A DNA stretch of 64,000 nucleotides from Phialophora verrucosa (taxonomy: Eukaryota > Ascomycota > Eurotiomycetes > Chaetothyriales > Herpotrichiellaceae). The notes beneath the pieces are model-generated. The model saw only the letters and a list, made by a program, of their open reading frames with translations, searched no databases and was not told where the DNA came from. This document shows positions 33,441 to 47,377 of this stretch, piece after piece; within the stretch, counting starts at the first letter, position 1; each line of letters starts with the position of its first letter. Position numbers and translations under genes: made by a program. Where the stretch lies: NCBI GenBank assembly GCA_002099365.1, contig MSED01000014.1:868001-932000 (forward strand), read 5' to 3'.

Positions 33441-36400
33441 TAATCGGCGGTTTCGGTTATAATTAATATTAAGCTCTAGATATCTTAACGGTAAAATTAA
33501 CCTAAGTCTTTAGTAAGAAGCTTATAAAGATAAATCTAAAAGGTAATAGAGATGAAACGTATAGTTAAGTAAAGCTTATAGTATAATTAAAATACTAAAG
33601 AGAGAGAGAAAAGACGAGCTTAATAAAAATATTATTAGTAATAAAGGTATTAAAGTTTATTCTAGAAAATCTAGAAAGGTTTAGAAGATTAAGCTAATAA
33701 TAAAGAAGAACTATTTAATAATTAAAGTCTATATTAAGAAGAAAGGTATAAGGTTAAGGAGGAAAGTATATATAAATAGTTAAGATAGAGAAAGTAAAGA
33801 TAAGTATATATTATAAATTAATATTCTTTAATATTAAGTAATAGTATAATAAAGTAAGATATTATTATTTATAAGTAATAGAGTATATTTATTATTCTCT
33901 TTATCTCTTAAACTTATTAAAATCTTTAGTTTAAATAATATATATTTACTATATAATAGCTTAAGAATAGAGATTTAAGAGATTAAGCGGTTATATAAAT
34001 ATTAATTTATTAACCCTTTCTAATTATAATTATATATACTCGAAATATCTATTATTTAATATTATTAGACGCTCCGTTTCCCTTATTAATAACTAATATT
34101 TAATCTATTATTAATACTATTTAATATCGCGGCTCTTCTAACTATATCGATATTTAACTAATTATAATACTTCTAGGAACTCTATATAATATATAAATAT
34201 ATATAATTAATTAAAAATAACATTAAAATTTCTAGCGCTAATCTTAATTTTTCTTCGCTCTAGCTACGCTATACTATTCTTAGCTTAACTTTTCTAGCTT
34301 TACTTAGTAATTTTAATATTTATTATATCTAGGGCAGTAATACCTTACTCTAGTATCGCTTCTCTCTTTAAGATTTTAAGCTGATAGGATAATAAGATCT
34401 ATAAACTAAAGTAACTTAATTTTAAGAAAATCCCTATTATAACTATACTCTAAACACTAAAATATTATAACCTAAACTAAAAGAAAACCGTAAATAACTA
34501 AAGAAATTTAATCTTAAACTTTCCTATACTAGCGATAGCGATACTGTACCTCCCTTACTATTTTATATAGTAGAGTATAGTATAAAGTAGAGCACTTATC
34601 TTATTCCTCTATAGACTCTTTAAATATGTTTAATTTAGCGTACTATTCTCGAATTTTATCGCTAATTAGAGGTATCTTTACTATAAATACCGGTTCTTTA
34701 TTTATCGATAATAATATTTTTACTCTTTATTTAAGTCGCTAGCTTTAGTATAAATATAAAGATATCTCTTATAGAAAAGGTATATTATTATCGTTTAAAG
34801 ACTCTTTAATATTTATAAGATAAAGAAGATTAAAAGTTAAAACTTTATAAGCTTCTTCTTTCTAGGGATTATCTTTAAGTATAGGTTTAATATCTATAAG
34901 GAAATTATTAAAGCGTTAATAAAATCGCTTAAGATAACTAGCTATATAAATTTCTTATAGTTAAGAACTATTAAATTCTATTAAAATATATATTCTCTTC
35001 TCTTAATTCGCCTTTATAATTTTAAATAGTCTAAACTAGCGGAATACTAACTTCTTCTCTATAGATATATTTATTAACTCGACTATATTATAGCTTAATA
35101 CTAGTATACTCTCCTTAAGTAGTTATAAGTATAAGTTATAGCTTTTATTAAAGTACTTCTTTTTTAGCCTTTATATTCGGTTTAAATATACCGCCGCCTT
35201 TTCTAAATCTCGGTTACGCCTTTTAAGGGCTTATATATATATAGTAATTAAATTAGTAGTATTAATAATCTTATCTTAATTTATAATATTCTATATTATA
35301 ATCTTAAGTTTAATAAAAAGAATTAGTTATTTAAGGAACTTAACTTTATATAATGTTATATTAGTTTTAGCTTTAACTATCGTCTAGTCGGCTTAAAGAA
35401 TAGCGTAAAGATAATTTATTTAAGTACTACCGCTATCGGTATAAGTTATCTTTAAGAGAGCGTTTATAACACCTTTATACCTAACTTCTATTTAGCTATT
35501 CGCTTACGGATAATATATAGAGGTAACTATATATTTAATTCTATACCTATCTATAAGTGCTTTTACTTAACCCTTATTCTCCGGTCCGCTATTATATACT
35601 AGTCGTCTAAATAGTTTATAGCGATAGATAATCTACTTCTAAAGGAACTTTACTATAGTAGTACTATTAGTAGCTATAATATCTTACGCTTTTATCTAGC
35701 CGCTTATATTACTTCGGGCTTTAATAAGATACCTTTTTTCTTAAGATATCGGTATTAGGATATAATTAATACTAATTTATTTTTAGCGCTTATTAACTAA
35801 AGTCGAGAATATTATATTATATAGTCTTTAGCTTATATAGAATTAATATTTTAAATAAATCTTTATAAATACTTCTATATTTTAATATTAACTCTCTTAA
35901 TAATAACGGTTAAATATTCTCTAATATATTACTTCTTAATTAAAATATCTAGTATTATTATATATTACTTTAAGTATTCTTCGCTTCTCTATATTATTAT
36001 TAATTACTCTTCTACTCGGCTTATTCTCTATTAGCTTCTAAAATAAATACTTTCCTCTTATAAAGTAGTTAGCTAAGTCTTTTTAAAGTTTTTAAAACTT
36101 ATTATTATTTATTCTCGAAGGACGCTATTAATTTTATAAATATTTAGCGAGCCTTTTTAATTTCTCTAAGTACTCTTCCTTAAATAACTAGATTATACGC
36201 GGTTTACTAAAGTTTATAGATTAATCTTAAGTATAAATAACTATAGGCTTTACTAAAGTAAAGTCTTAATAAGTAATATTTTATTTAATTAGTTAAAGGC
36301 TTCCCTATATAAAGAATATCTAAGCTTTAATTTAATCCTTAATATCCTCTTCTTATTTAGCTTCTTTAATATCTTCCTAGGTCGGAGGGCGTCGAGATAA

Positions 36401-39400
36401 AGTATCGGTAACTATATTCTACTTACCTAGAACGTGCTGTACTTCGAAATTAAATCTACGGATTTATACTAGCTATTAATTAATAACGGCCCCGAGTAAG
36501 TCGATAGACTACTAATTAAGTTAGGCTATAAGAGTTATTATATCGGTCTCTATAATAAAGTAAATAATATATAGCTAATATTTAAACTTCTTAAGAGCTT
36601 TTAGTAATTTATAAGCTTTCCGCTTAAGTATATTATATTCTCTCTTAGTTTTAGACTAGATATCGCTCTCGTATCTTATAGCTTATTATTTATCTATTAT
36701 CGGGTTTACCTATATAATTATAGCGCCTTAGCCTCTTCTATTAACGTTAATAGTAAATATAATTAAGCTAATACCTTCTTAATAGTTTAGATTAATTAAT
36801 ATAAGAGTAGAGGATAATACCTTCTTTAGTCCTTTTATATTCTTAGCGTATATCTCTACTTAAACTTAAATAATATTCTTTTAAAGTAAGTTATATAAAG
36901 GCTTTACTATTATCGCGAAATATAAAATCTATATATAATAATATATATAAATTTTAAGGAATCTATAAAGTTTTAGCTAATTTATTAAAGTTAGCTATAT
37001 TAAGATCTTATAAATCTTAGACTATTATAAATATTATCCGTCCCGATTATAAATATACCCGACTATTTTAATCTCTTATATATAAAGCTATAGCTTTTAT
37101 CCGGCTATAGTAGTATTAATAAACTTAAAATTAAATAATATCGCGTCTAGATTTATTAAATATTTTAGTATATATAAGTATACTTAAGGAACTACCTCTA
37201 GTTACTAGTAGTTACTCTTTAGTCCTTTTATATTAATATTATTTAGAAATAGCCGAATAGCTTTTAATATTTATTTCTTTAGAATTTAGTTTATAATCCG
37301 TATAAATTATATTATAGAATTTATTATACTCTATAAAAGCGTTATATAATAAATAAATCCGATTAGAGTATAAATCTCTATTAGATTTCGGCTCTCTCTT
37401 ATAAATTTAATTTAATTATAGCTTAAGAGCTAATATAATAAAGAGGTTATTTATATTCTACCGAATTCTTTTATAAAGTTATTAGCTAAAGAAAATAAAT
37501 TTATATCTTAAATTATTATTTAATTAATATTTTATATTATAATTACTAATTAATACTCTTTAAGCTTCTTTTTCTTAACTAGAAAGAATAGATTCCGGTA
37601 TAATTTATATCTTAGTTTAAAGAGATTTAAGTTAATTTTCTTCTTTATTAATATAATTATTACTAGCTTAAGTACTTTTAAGATAAGAAAGCTCTTTACT
37701 TACTATAGGGTATATAGAATAGTCCTTATTACCTATAGAGATACTACTTTATAATAAATCCGCCCGATTTCTTTAAGGTTCTAAGCTAAAGCTCCTTCGC
37801 GGTTATATAGAATCTCTATAAGAATCTTCTTCTTATTAGGCGTTAAATTAGGTCCGATAACTAATTTCTCTAAATATTCGAGCGTTAAGCGTTACCCTCG
37901 AGGAAATCTAATAAGGCGTAGACTTATCTAATCCGAGAATATATATAGCCGGCCGTTATAGGTAGCTATTATCTACTTCTATACCTTTATACGCTAGTCT
38001 AAGAGCTTATTAAGCGTTAAACTATTTTAAAAATCTAAATTAATAAATTTTATCTTATTAGTCTTTTACTTATATAAGATATTTATATAAACTTCTAAAG
38101 GCTTCTTAAATTAATATTATTTATAATATTATTTATTCTTTAAGTTTTATATTATAGCTTCTTTATTAAATAATCTTAAAAACTTTATTAATTATTAATT
38201 ATCTTTAATATTAAAAGATTAAGCTTAAAAATATATTTTATTAAACTTATTATCGCTTAAATTATAAGTATTTAAGGCGAAAATTAAAGTATTATTTTCG
38301 TTTACCTTAAAGTTAATTACTTATACTTTCCCTTAATCTCGCTGAGCTTTAACTAAAGCGAGTATAGGCCTTTTTATCTCTTTATACTCGTTTAGCCTTT
38401 TAAAGTAAATATATATATAAACTTAACTATTAACCTTATTATTATATTATTACTAAGATCTAAAGCTAACTATATAAGAAGTTAAAGCTGCTTCCTATTA
38501 AAGCTATCTATTAAACTTATAATATATATATTATTATCCTTCTTCTAGATTAAGCCTTAGGTAGCCTTTTAGAACGGCTTATCTAGAATAAAGCGATATA
38601 TCGGATTTATAATATTTATTATATAAATATTAATTAAGACTTTAATCTTAGCGATATTAACTACTATATCTTCGATTATATTTATAAAATCTTCTCGGTC
38701 TCTATTAAATCCTATAGTATTATAGATAAACTTCGTCTTTTATATAAATTAAAATAATCCCTAGTCTTTAACTAGATCTAAGGATATTAAATTAATCTCC
38801 GCTTTAGTATCTAATAATAAATTCTTATATTACTCTTATATCTTTATTAATAAATAGGGGTAGCTATTATAATATAATCGCGGATATATTAAATAGTCCT
38901 TATTAAAGCTTATCTATACTATATTAACTTTTATAATAAGTCCTTTTTAAGTCTATATTATTCTAACTTATAGAGGATATATTTAATAAATTAGCTCTTA
39001 CTTACCTTTATTATAATACTAATATTTATAAGAAAACTATTTATTATATACTTCTTTTATTAATAGTAGATCTTATAATTAAATAGTTACCTCTTAACCT
39101 AGCAGCTAATTAATAATTCTCCCGGCACTATTTAAATCTTACGAGAGTACTTTCCGGAGAGGCCTAGGACTAGGCGGTCTATACTATATCTTCTTCGTAA
39201 TATATAAGCGCTATAAAACTTACCTTAAGCGTATATACTTATTATTATCGCCTATCTTAGTGTTTTCCGACTATAGGTTATATATTCGGTTATCCTATAT
39301 ATTATATAAGGTTATTAGCGGCCTCTAATTAGTCGACTATTCTAGCGTAGGAACGTTATTTATAGTATTATTAAAGATAATCTCTTTATTTAGTTTTACT

Positions 39401-41867
39401 TATCGTATTATATACTATCGCTAACTATTTATAATAAACTTATATATATTAGTTTAGAGGTACTTCGCTTATATATATCCTTCTTACTATAGTACCGGTT
39501 ACTTCCTAAGAGTATTAATATAAATATTAGTCTTCGGCTAGTTAATATAAATTCCTTTTAGCTTAGCTAGCTTTAGTATATATAAATCGTCTTTCGAGTC
39601 TTTTAATATATTATAATTTAGCTTTAATCTAACCGTTTAAATAAGGTTTATCCTTATTAAGGGAGGCTTTAGATTCTCTTCCTTTATACTATACAGCTAT
39701 CTAAAAGAAATACTAGTATACTTATTAATTTTATATATAATCTATTCTAGATATTTAGGCTTCGTCTCTTTCTACGGAATTAGCAGTATTAGTAAGAGCC
39801 GGTCTTAACCGCGGAACCTCCCTAATATAATCTTATAATCTAGGTTAAGATATAATACGCTGGCGGCCTTTTAATATACCTACTATAGATCTTTATATAA
39901 TATATAGCCTTATTAGTTATAGAGGAAGCAGCTCCTTTTAGTAATATTTATATTTAACTTACGTCGACTAAATAACCCTCTAATATAGTACTATAGATTA
40001 TTACTAAACCTTACTAACTATTTTTAGAAAGAAGGTTCTTAAGAAGGCTAGATCGCTTTTAGAGGAACTCCTCTTAAAGCTTTAATTAATTTATTTATAA
40101 AGTTAAGAGTAATTATATTATATATTTAAATCGATAGTATAAGCGCTCTTATTAGTTAAATTAATTTATCTACTAAGAATATAGTATTTCCTAAGGTTAT
40201 AGGCTTTATTAACTATATTTATATATTCTCTTCAGTTTTTATAGCTATACCGTCTAGTTAATCTTTTCGATATTTATCTTCTCGAGCTTCCTCTTTTCGG
40301 AATATAAAAGGTTAAGTCTCCTTCTTATATATTAAGTCTTAATATTTCTTATTTAATATACTCTATATAAATTTATTAGTCTTATTATTAACTTCCTATA
40401 AATCTTTTATTTATTCTTAATACTTCTAGAAGTTTAAATTCTTTAGCTTCTTATTTATTAGGTTTTACTTCTTCTAAATCTTATTTATATATATCTTTAG
40501 TAGTTTAGAGAGGAAAAGACGATAGTAAGTATAGTTAATCTTTATTTTATTATTAATTAAGTACTTTATAGCCTTATAAAATTAATAAAGGTATAAATTA
40601 AAGTTCTAAGACTTATTACGATAATATCTTAAGAATATATAAAGATAATATATACTTATTATTTACTATATCTTATTTTAATCTTTATATTTATTTAAAA
40701 CTCTCTCTTTAAACTTTATTTAATCTATTTTATTATACTCTATAAGCTTTTTATATTTCTCTTTCTCTATCTTTAATATAAAATATATAGATCTTTAGAT
40801 ATACTCTTTACTATTTATTACTTAATTATATCTATATAGCTCTTTAAACTCTTTAAAGAAAGTAGTTATATTCCTTCTATTAAAGTATAGTAGATTATCG
40901 CTCCTATTCGAGCTTTAAGGCATCTCTCTTATAGATATTACTATAAGAGAAGTATATACTAACGGCGTTAAGATTTCCGGCGTTAATAATCCCTATATAA
41001 TATCGCTTATTATAGTAAATAATACTACCTTTCCTTTTCTATTCGAAGCCTCGAATAAAGCTATCTTTAGCTCTTCTCTATTAAATTAATAAAATAAAAT
41101 AAATATAAGTCTTATCTTTTTAAGTAAAGTAATTTAAACTTTAGATATTTATATATTTTATTATTTTTATATATATAAAAGACTACTTCTTTTAGTAGTT
41201 AATAATTATCGCTTTCTTAAGCGTTTATAGATAGTCTTAGAGTTTTAAAGGATCCTCTCTTTTAGTTTAATTCTAGTAATTTCTATTACTACTTATAGTT
41301 ATTTCTTTATATCCGATTATCGAGTCTCTCTTTACTAAATATAGCTAATACTTTAATATTAATTCTTTATTAAGTAAATCTCTAATTTTAAGTAATCTAT
41401 TCTCTTTAAGAGCTTAAGGGGTATTAAGGTTAACTATATTCCTTTCTTTGAGTACTAGTCGTTAGTCTTAAGTCTTTTAAGTAGTTATTTAATTATTAGT
41501 TTCCGCCTTATATAGTAGTAACTAATATATATAGCTAAAACCCTAAAAGAACACCCTAAGTAGCGGTCTCCTTAAACAGCTAGTATAGTTTATAACCTAC
41601 GCCTGTATAGCGGGACGGACTTACTTAGCTAGTAATTTAGATGATTCCCCTATATAGCGGTCCTATATATATAGCTAGCTTCTTTAGTTTTAGTTAATTA
41701 GTCGGTAGGTAAGTAAATAGTTAGTCTAGTTAGTCCTCGGTCGTTTATAGTGTTATGTTGTTATTTCGTTATTTAGTCGTTTATTTGATCGTCCTGCCGC
41801 GTGTAGACTTACCCGTATTACTATAGTCCGAATATTCTTAGGCGAATATTCTTATTAGAGGTACTAA

Positions 41868-42166
41868 TAAACTAGGGTAAGGCTTTATAGCCTTTAGGTA
41901 AAGGGTTATACGGCGGTAGATACTACCTCTTTATCTTTAGTATATTATATAGTAATAAATAGCTTTATAAGTAATAATATTATATATTTTATTATCTATA
42001 GTATATATATATATTAAATATATATAATTATTCTACCTATAATATATAGCGGAGGTATATAGCCTTACACTAAGGATTTAACTAATTAGATAGTACGGTT
42101 ACTTATCTATATATTATATAGGTATATATAGCTAATTAGCGCTATAAGTATCACCGCCCTATTACA
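41868..42166 (-). repeat. Gypsy A LTR, 5' LTR of the element
   Basis: 299 bp; ends CGCCCTATTACA, directly followed by the CTAG duplication. Confidence 0.88.
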
Positions 42167-44963
42167 CTAGATATATTATATATTAGTCGAGTCGTATCCG
42201 ACTAAATAACTAATTAAGGCCCTTATATTTAGCTTCTTTTTCTTCGGTATATTATATAGCAGCTAGTACGCCTTCGAACCGATAATATAAAGGTGCTTAA
42301 GGCTCGGTTTATTACCTATAACGGCCTTAAAGGGCGTCTTCTAGTTAAGTTTATATATTAGGGTCCTATTTATTAAATATATAGCTATTTTAATAATTTT
42401 AAGCTAAAGATTATAAGGTAAATATAAGGCCTATTTAAGAGTATAAGCCTTTATAATAAGTATTCTATTATACCTCTCTATATACCTATTTTATACTAGA
42501 GTATATAGGGTACTTAGTTTAATTATAATACTTTATTCTCGAAGATATTCCTTTATCTCCTCTCCTACAGCTATCTTATTATTAATATAGATAATCCTTA
42601 TACGCTATTAGTATTATAACTTAATATAGGCTAATAAAAGTCGAAACACTTAAGCTATACCTTTATATCTCGGTTTATAGAAGAAGATACTAAAATTTAT
42701 TAAGCAGTACTAGAAATAAATAATATATTTATCCCCGTTAAACCCCTCTTCTATCTAGAGAAGGTTATAAGATATCTAATAAAAGGTATACTCCTCTTAC
42801 GTCTCTTATTTATTCGATCAAAATATTTATTAAGTAGCCTTTAAGAGCTAGTAGGCCTTATAGATAGTTTTATTAATTATAAATATTAAGACGTCTTTAG
42901 TTACTTAAGATAAATAAGAGAGAGGGCCTATATTAGGGTACTTTAGTTAAGTATACTATAGTATTAAAAGGTTCGTATTTATATTACTATATTTAGTTAT
43001 AAATACTAATTTATTATATTATTAATATTTATTTATTATTATTACACTAAATAACGCTATAAGGCCTTTATATTCGTCTTTATCTCGGCCTTACTAGTTT
43101 AGTATACTAGCCTTCTACAGTTTATTAAAGGATAATACCTAATATCCTCTTAAATATCTTACTATTATAATTAGTCGTCCGTACCTAATTAAATAGCTAT
43201 CTTAAGTACTCTAATAGACCCCCTATTCTATTAAGAGAGAGAGAGAGATAATATTCGTTATAAAGCCGGGGATATATATTATATTCGGTAGCGTTATTAT
43301 CTTTATACTGTCTAGTGTTACAACTTTTATAACTACTATACTAGCTACTTTAACCTAGTATATTATCGCCCCCGCCATTACTTAGCCTCTTTAGCGCTGT
43401 TCTAGATACTTAAACACCTACTAACTATTCGTTATATAAATATCTAACCCTAAGTTAAGAATCTATTAGTCCTTAAGAGCCTTAATACTTAATACTAAGT
43501 ACGCTATAGTATTTATAAAATTTAAAGGGTCGTCTTTAACCTCTCTAATATCCTTTATAATAATTACCTCTTTAGGCTTACTCTTCTTTAGCCTTCGCTA
43601 GATAGGCCCTTTTAGTATACCGCCGCGGTTTATATTACTATACCTATATATATCTATATATTTACTTATAGTACCCTCGTTACTTAAGGTCTTTTAGCTA
43701 TTTATAATATTCCTCTTAATAAGCTACTTTAGACTTTTATTCTTAAGGGCTTCTTAAACTACCTATTTAATCGCTTTATCTAGAACCTAACTTAGGTCTT
43801 ATATATCTTTATTAAGGTATAAATAGTCTCTTTATTAATAATACTCGCGATATATATACTTATAGTAGTAAGGGTTCTTCCCTTAAAAAGTCGCAGCTAT
43901 AATACCTTCGACTTCTTTAATTATAAATATTTAACTAATAGCCTTCTTATCTTAGTTATATTATCGTCTAGTTTAGAATAATTTTATAAGATCTAAGAGA
44001 AAGGGCTTTTAGCCTTCTTTAATATTAAGGACCTAGTCTATCTTCGCTATTACCTAGCCTTCCTCCTAGGTACTTACTACCTTAATAAAGTTAACTAGAG
44101 CCTTATCCCTATCGATATAGGGTAAGCGGTACCTTACGGCGTTAGTAGCGACCTTTATAAACTTTATTAATTAGCTATCGATATTCCGGCGCTTAAGGTT
44201 CTTCTTAAGACTTTTATATTTAGCTATAATTATTATATTATATATTTAGTTATTTAGTATAATATACTTCTTTAGAGTAATTATTTAGTTATATAAGGTA
44301 ACTATACTCTCTTCCTTAAAGAAGACTTAATAATCTAGGTTTATTATTACCTTTATAGTATTACTAACGTTACTAATTATAACTATAACTCTTTAGTATA
44401 TCTTTATCTTAGTATTATAGTTACTTTTAAGAGCGATCTATATATTAGCTTATTATATAGTTAGTTTAGCTATAAAAATAAAATATACTAGTTCTTAAGG
44501 TATTACCTTTAGGTTTTTATTATTCGGATTAATATAGTTCTAGACTATTATATTTTTATCTATATCTTTAATATATAAAAGCTAAGGATACTAAGTCTTT
44601 AGCCCGTTAAGATATAGGGTCTTAATAGTAGTATTTATTATTTTAAGTATATATTATAAATTACTTAAAGTAATAAATTTTCCGAGCGATAGTATTTTTA
44701 TAAATAAAATTGCAGCTTATTTTACTATTCTCTCTTCTCTTCTTTTATTATAATATCGTTTTCACGAGCTTTAGCGCGCTTATTATCGGCGTATAGGCGC
44801 CGGCGGACGTCGTCGACGACCGAACAGTAGTGTATTAGTTGCGGTAGGTGTAACGGCGATAAGGTTAGGCGGATATAGTCGCTATTTAAGTAACGGTATA
44901 GTATTTACGGGGTCTTATAACGTAATAGAGCCGGTACGATAGAGGTTATATTAGGCTTATAAC
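42167..44963 (-). pseudogene. Copia 5' part (gag, protease, integrase) relic
   Basis: Reverse-complement counterpart of 48028-50012 and the integrase region at 61.9-62.5 kb in copy B. TA-rich, without open frames of useful length. The last 200 bp before the LTR (44760-44963) keep a GC-rich patch with many CpG, which RIP spares because it targets CpA. Confidence 0.7.
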
Positions 44964-45229
44964 TATTAAGTTAAGGCGCTATTTATAGTTATATATATAT
45001 ATATTATTATATAGCTATCTATTTTATTTATAGAGGTCTTTATACCTTCTTATATATTTAAAAGACGTCTATACCTCTCTACCTTAACACCACTACCTGA
45101 AGTACCTCTAAGGTACTTAGGGGCACTTTAAGGCACTTTAAGGCACTCGGAGGCACTCTGAGGTACTCTTAAGATACGCCGTTGTCTTACGGCGCCGACG
45201 AAGTGCCTCGGAGTGTGCCTGGTTCAACA
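44964..45229 (-). repeat. Copia A LTR, inner/right copy (mutated)
   Basis: 266 bp, same length as 27829-28094. Differences I checked are C-to-T or G-to-A. Its outermost ~100 bp, next to the gene island, are less altered than its inner part. Confidence 0.9.
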
Positions 45230-45301
45230 CATATCCAAGTAACACTCGAGAATTCATTTGCGAGGGCACAGGACTGCTAGACTTAGTAAGATTAACGTAC
45301 G

Positions 45302-46003
45302 ATGGCGTCTCCAGCAGAGATCTGCTTCGTCCGCCTTAGTGATGGGTCGCAGACCGATGCCTTGAGGCAGGCATTCCAAGCGATCTTATGCAAGGAGCTG
45401 GGCAACAACCTCTACCAGGGGCAGCAAGTTGAGCATCCCGACATCACGACTCTGTTCGTCAGTCAGCCACAGGGCTCGGTCGATTCGAGGCAAGTGATGC
45501 TCGTCTACTGCAGATTACGTTCCTCGAGCTGACTAGCCACGGATAGCTCCAGCAAATCCTTCGGCGGCGAGCTTGCATCTTATCTCCAGCAGGAGTCGCC
45601 GTCGTTCCGTCTGCGGCTGGACCCTGCGGCGTTGAGAGCCGCGCTGGTGTCCCAGCCCGACCAAGCGACAGAAGTAGCTTGTTTATACTTTCCCAGCGCC
45701 TACACAACCGCCGAACGGCAGGAGTTCTCAGCACGCTTCGAGAAATTCAGCCAGATCATCGGAGACACCGCTACGGGGTTCGTGTCCTTCGTGGGCGGCT
45801 GGGCGCTGGGCGAGCACGACGTGCCGACCACCGGGGAGAAAGGAAGCATGTACGTTGCGCTCCTGGGGTGGGACAGTGTCCAAGCACACAAGGACTACGC
45901 CCAGACGACACCGTTCAAGGAGAACGTCCACTTGTTGAGGGGGGCGAAGGACCTGAGGCATCTGTCGGTGTTTTATGTTCACGCTCAGCCATTGGAGAAT
46001 TGA
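45302..46003 (+). CDS. Dimeric alpha-beta-barrel (ABM/stress-response-like) protein
   Basis: Two exons, 45302-45461 and 45537-46003, 627 nt, 208 aa. The intron (75 bp) starts GTCAGC and ends CTGACTAG; a weak donor, but the only one I found that keeps frame. The second half (ACLYFPSAYTTAERQEF..., GWALGEHD, YVALLGWDSVQAHKDY, FYVHAQ) has the W-D-S-x-x-A-H pattern of small antibiotic-biosynthesis-monooxygenase-like barrels; the first half (ICFVRLSDGS...) looks like a matching shorter repeat. Function is unknown: members include cofactor-free oxygenases and stress proteins. The ATG lies only 73 bp from the end of a copia LTR, so its original promoter is cut short. Base composition is normal, with no RIP damage. 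Confidence 0.75.
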
Positions 46004-47081
46004 GATCGACATGTTGAACTATAGCCAGCGAGTAAAGGCCCCATTGGATGGTTAGAGGTCGATGTTCTGTGATAGGGCGACGGCGAGTCTCACAGCCATT
46101 ATGGTTAATAGACAGTCTCTATAGAGGATCTTCCTTCTGGCTTGATAGAGTCTATATGCACGCACGGCGACATCAGCCGAAACCACTCGCTACTTCAATT
46201 GACAGCCAAAACTGGGATTAGATCAAGTGATCCCCAAGGAAAACCCAACTTATCGAGTCAAGACTATAGCAGGTGAGAGGAAGCTTGGATCAGAATGAAT
46301 TGATCTCTTCTAAGAGATATGAGAGAGAACTATGAGCTACCTAGGTATCAAGTGTGGCAGTTCCAAGGCTGACAAGCCATTCCTGCCATCAACAACAGGA
46401 AGGAATGCAACAGCATGGGTTTGCAAGCTTCATCAACGGGTTTAGTAGACGTATCGGAATTGCGGATTCTACAACATGGTCAGCTCGAACATGTCTCGTG
46501 AAGTGATCAGATTATGGCAGACCTTTTGATCCGTGAGATCGTCCACATATGCGGTATCATAGCTCTCCATCACTCTCGTAGCATCTCTCTTTTTATTCTC
46601 ATATATGCATAGGTTCTGGGCTTTGAGTAGCCCATGATTGCACAACCAGGTGACGACTTGAACTACGGGGTAGGCCAGGCTGGAATTATCGTTGGGTTTG
46701 TCGCTGACCAAGCTGTCCCTGCAGTTCAGCATGAAGTGGGTGTTGATAATCGTTTACAAGGCCAGCGGCATAAGAATGGCTATGTATCTACAACAGCACA
46801 TCTGTTGAATTCAGGAGTGGGTCCAGGAGTTCCGGTTTCACAGCCACTTGCCCAGCGTCGCGCTTTTTCGTTGATAAAGCCTCGTGGAGACCCCAGGACC
46901 AATCAAGACGCTCGTCAACAACCTTGAATTGGCGATTAGGCCACCGTCGGTGGTGTCTAGGCGATTTGGCTGCCGTTTCCTTTTAGTCAGAAGGTGTCTG
47001 GGAGTGAATCTCGATGTCGGCATACGCTCTTTTTATATAGGATAAAGCATATATAAAGCGCCTAGAGCATCTCCGCCATGG
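46004..47081. other. Island DNA without a supported gene
   Basis: 1.08 kb. Frames of 87-97 codons exist on both strands (46469-46732 minus, 46634-46927 plus) but overlap each other and resemble nothing I know. Normal composition, no LTR. Confidence 0.4.
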
Positions 47082-47377
47082 CCCGACATTGGCTGGAAGA
47101 CCTGCATTCTCTTTGACATCGGGCTCGTCGTTGCATTCTTCTTCATCTACTTCTGTGTCCTCGAGGTATGCAACTGGAGTTATTCAGCCCATTTCGCCAC
47201 AGACGCTGACTGCTGGGACTACAGACCCAAGGCAAGACCTTGGAGGAGATCAGTTACATATTTGCTGAAAACGCTACCATAGAGCGGATTCGAGCTCGCG
47301 CGGAGCAAGGCCCTGATGCTTTGGAGAAAGCCTTCAAATCGGCTCGCTTGAGCTTGGAGGAGGTCGAGATGCCGTGA
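47082..47377 (+). pseudogene. 3' remnant of an MFS sugar transporter
   Basis: From 47082 the plus strand reads PDIGWKT, then a hydrophobic last membrane helix ending FFFIYFCVLE. Then comes a 59-bp intron (47166-47224, GTATGC...GCTGAC...ACAG) and TQGKTLEEISYIF with a charged tail ending EVEMP and a stop at 47375-47377. This is the TM12 plus PET(x)G(K/R)TLEEI end of hexose-type major facilitator transporters. Nothing upstream of 47082 fits a transporter, so at least eleven helices are missing. It is a truncated gene, possibly cut off by rearrangement around the transposons. Confidence 0.72.

Larger units (their letters stand above)
30457..42166 (-). mobile_element. Ty3/gypsy LTR retrotransposon, copy A, nested in copia A
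   Basis: 11,710 bp with 299-bp LTRs (30457-30755 and 41868-42166), coding on the minus strand, RIP-degraded. It is the mirror image of copy B: base p of copy B matches base 92179-p here, and both copies have the same length. Order on the minus strand: gag, retropepsin, RT, RNase H, integrase, then an extra third ORF. In this copy the retropepsin Asp-Thr codons (38811-38806) and the Cys codon of the third ORF (31080-31078) survive, while other key codons are mutated. Confidence 0.92.
27829..45229 (-). mobile_element. Ty1/copia LTR retrotransposon, copy A, RIP-degraded, with a nested gypsy
   Basis: Bounded by 266-bp LTRs (27829-28094, 44964-45229) that begin TGTTGA and end TCAACA, with a CATAT duplication outside. 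Without the 11.7-kb gypsy insert and its 4-bp duplication it is about 5.7 kb, a normal copia size. The coding strand is minus: reverse transcriptase lies at the left (around 29.1-29.7 kb) and gag/integrase remnants to the right of the insert, i.e. the copia order integrase before RT. The whole interior is TA-rich, nearly free of CA/TG dinucleotides, and stop-riddled, as expected from RIP. No functional protein remains. Confidence 0.92.

Noticed and set aside
28100..44900. AT-rich block as inserted mitochondrial DNA or a centromere
   Set aside because: LTRs, target duplications and gag-pol relics explain the block, and base composition follows from RIP. A centromere role cannot be judged from sequence; the nearby chl4 gene is no evidence.
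46469..46927. Overlapping 87- and 97-codon frames in the island
   Set aside because: They overlap on opposite strands, show no family motif and no consistent exon signals.
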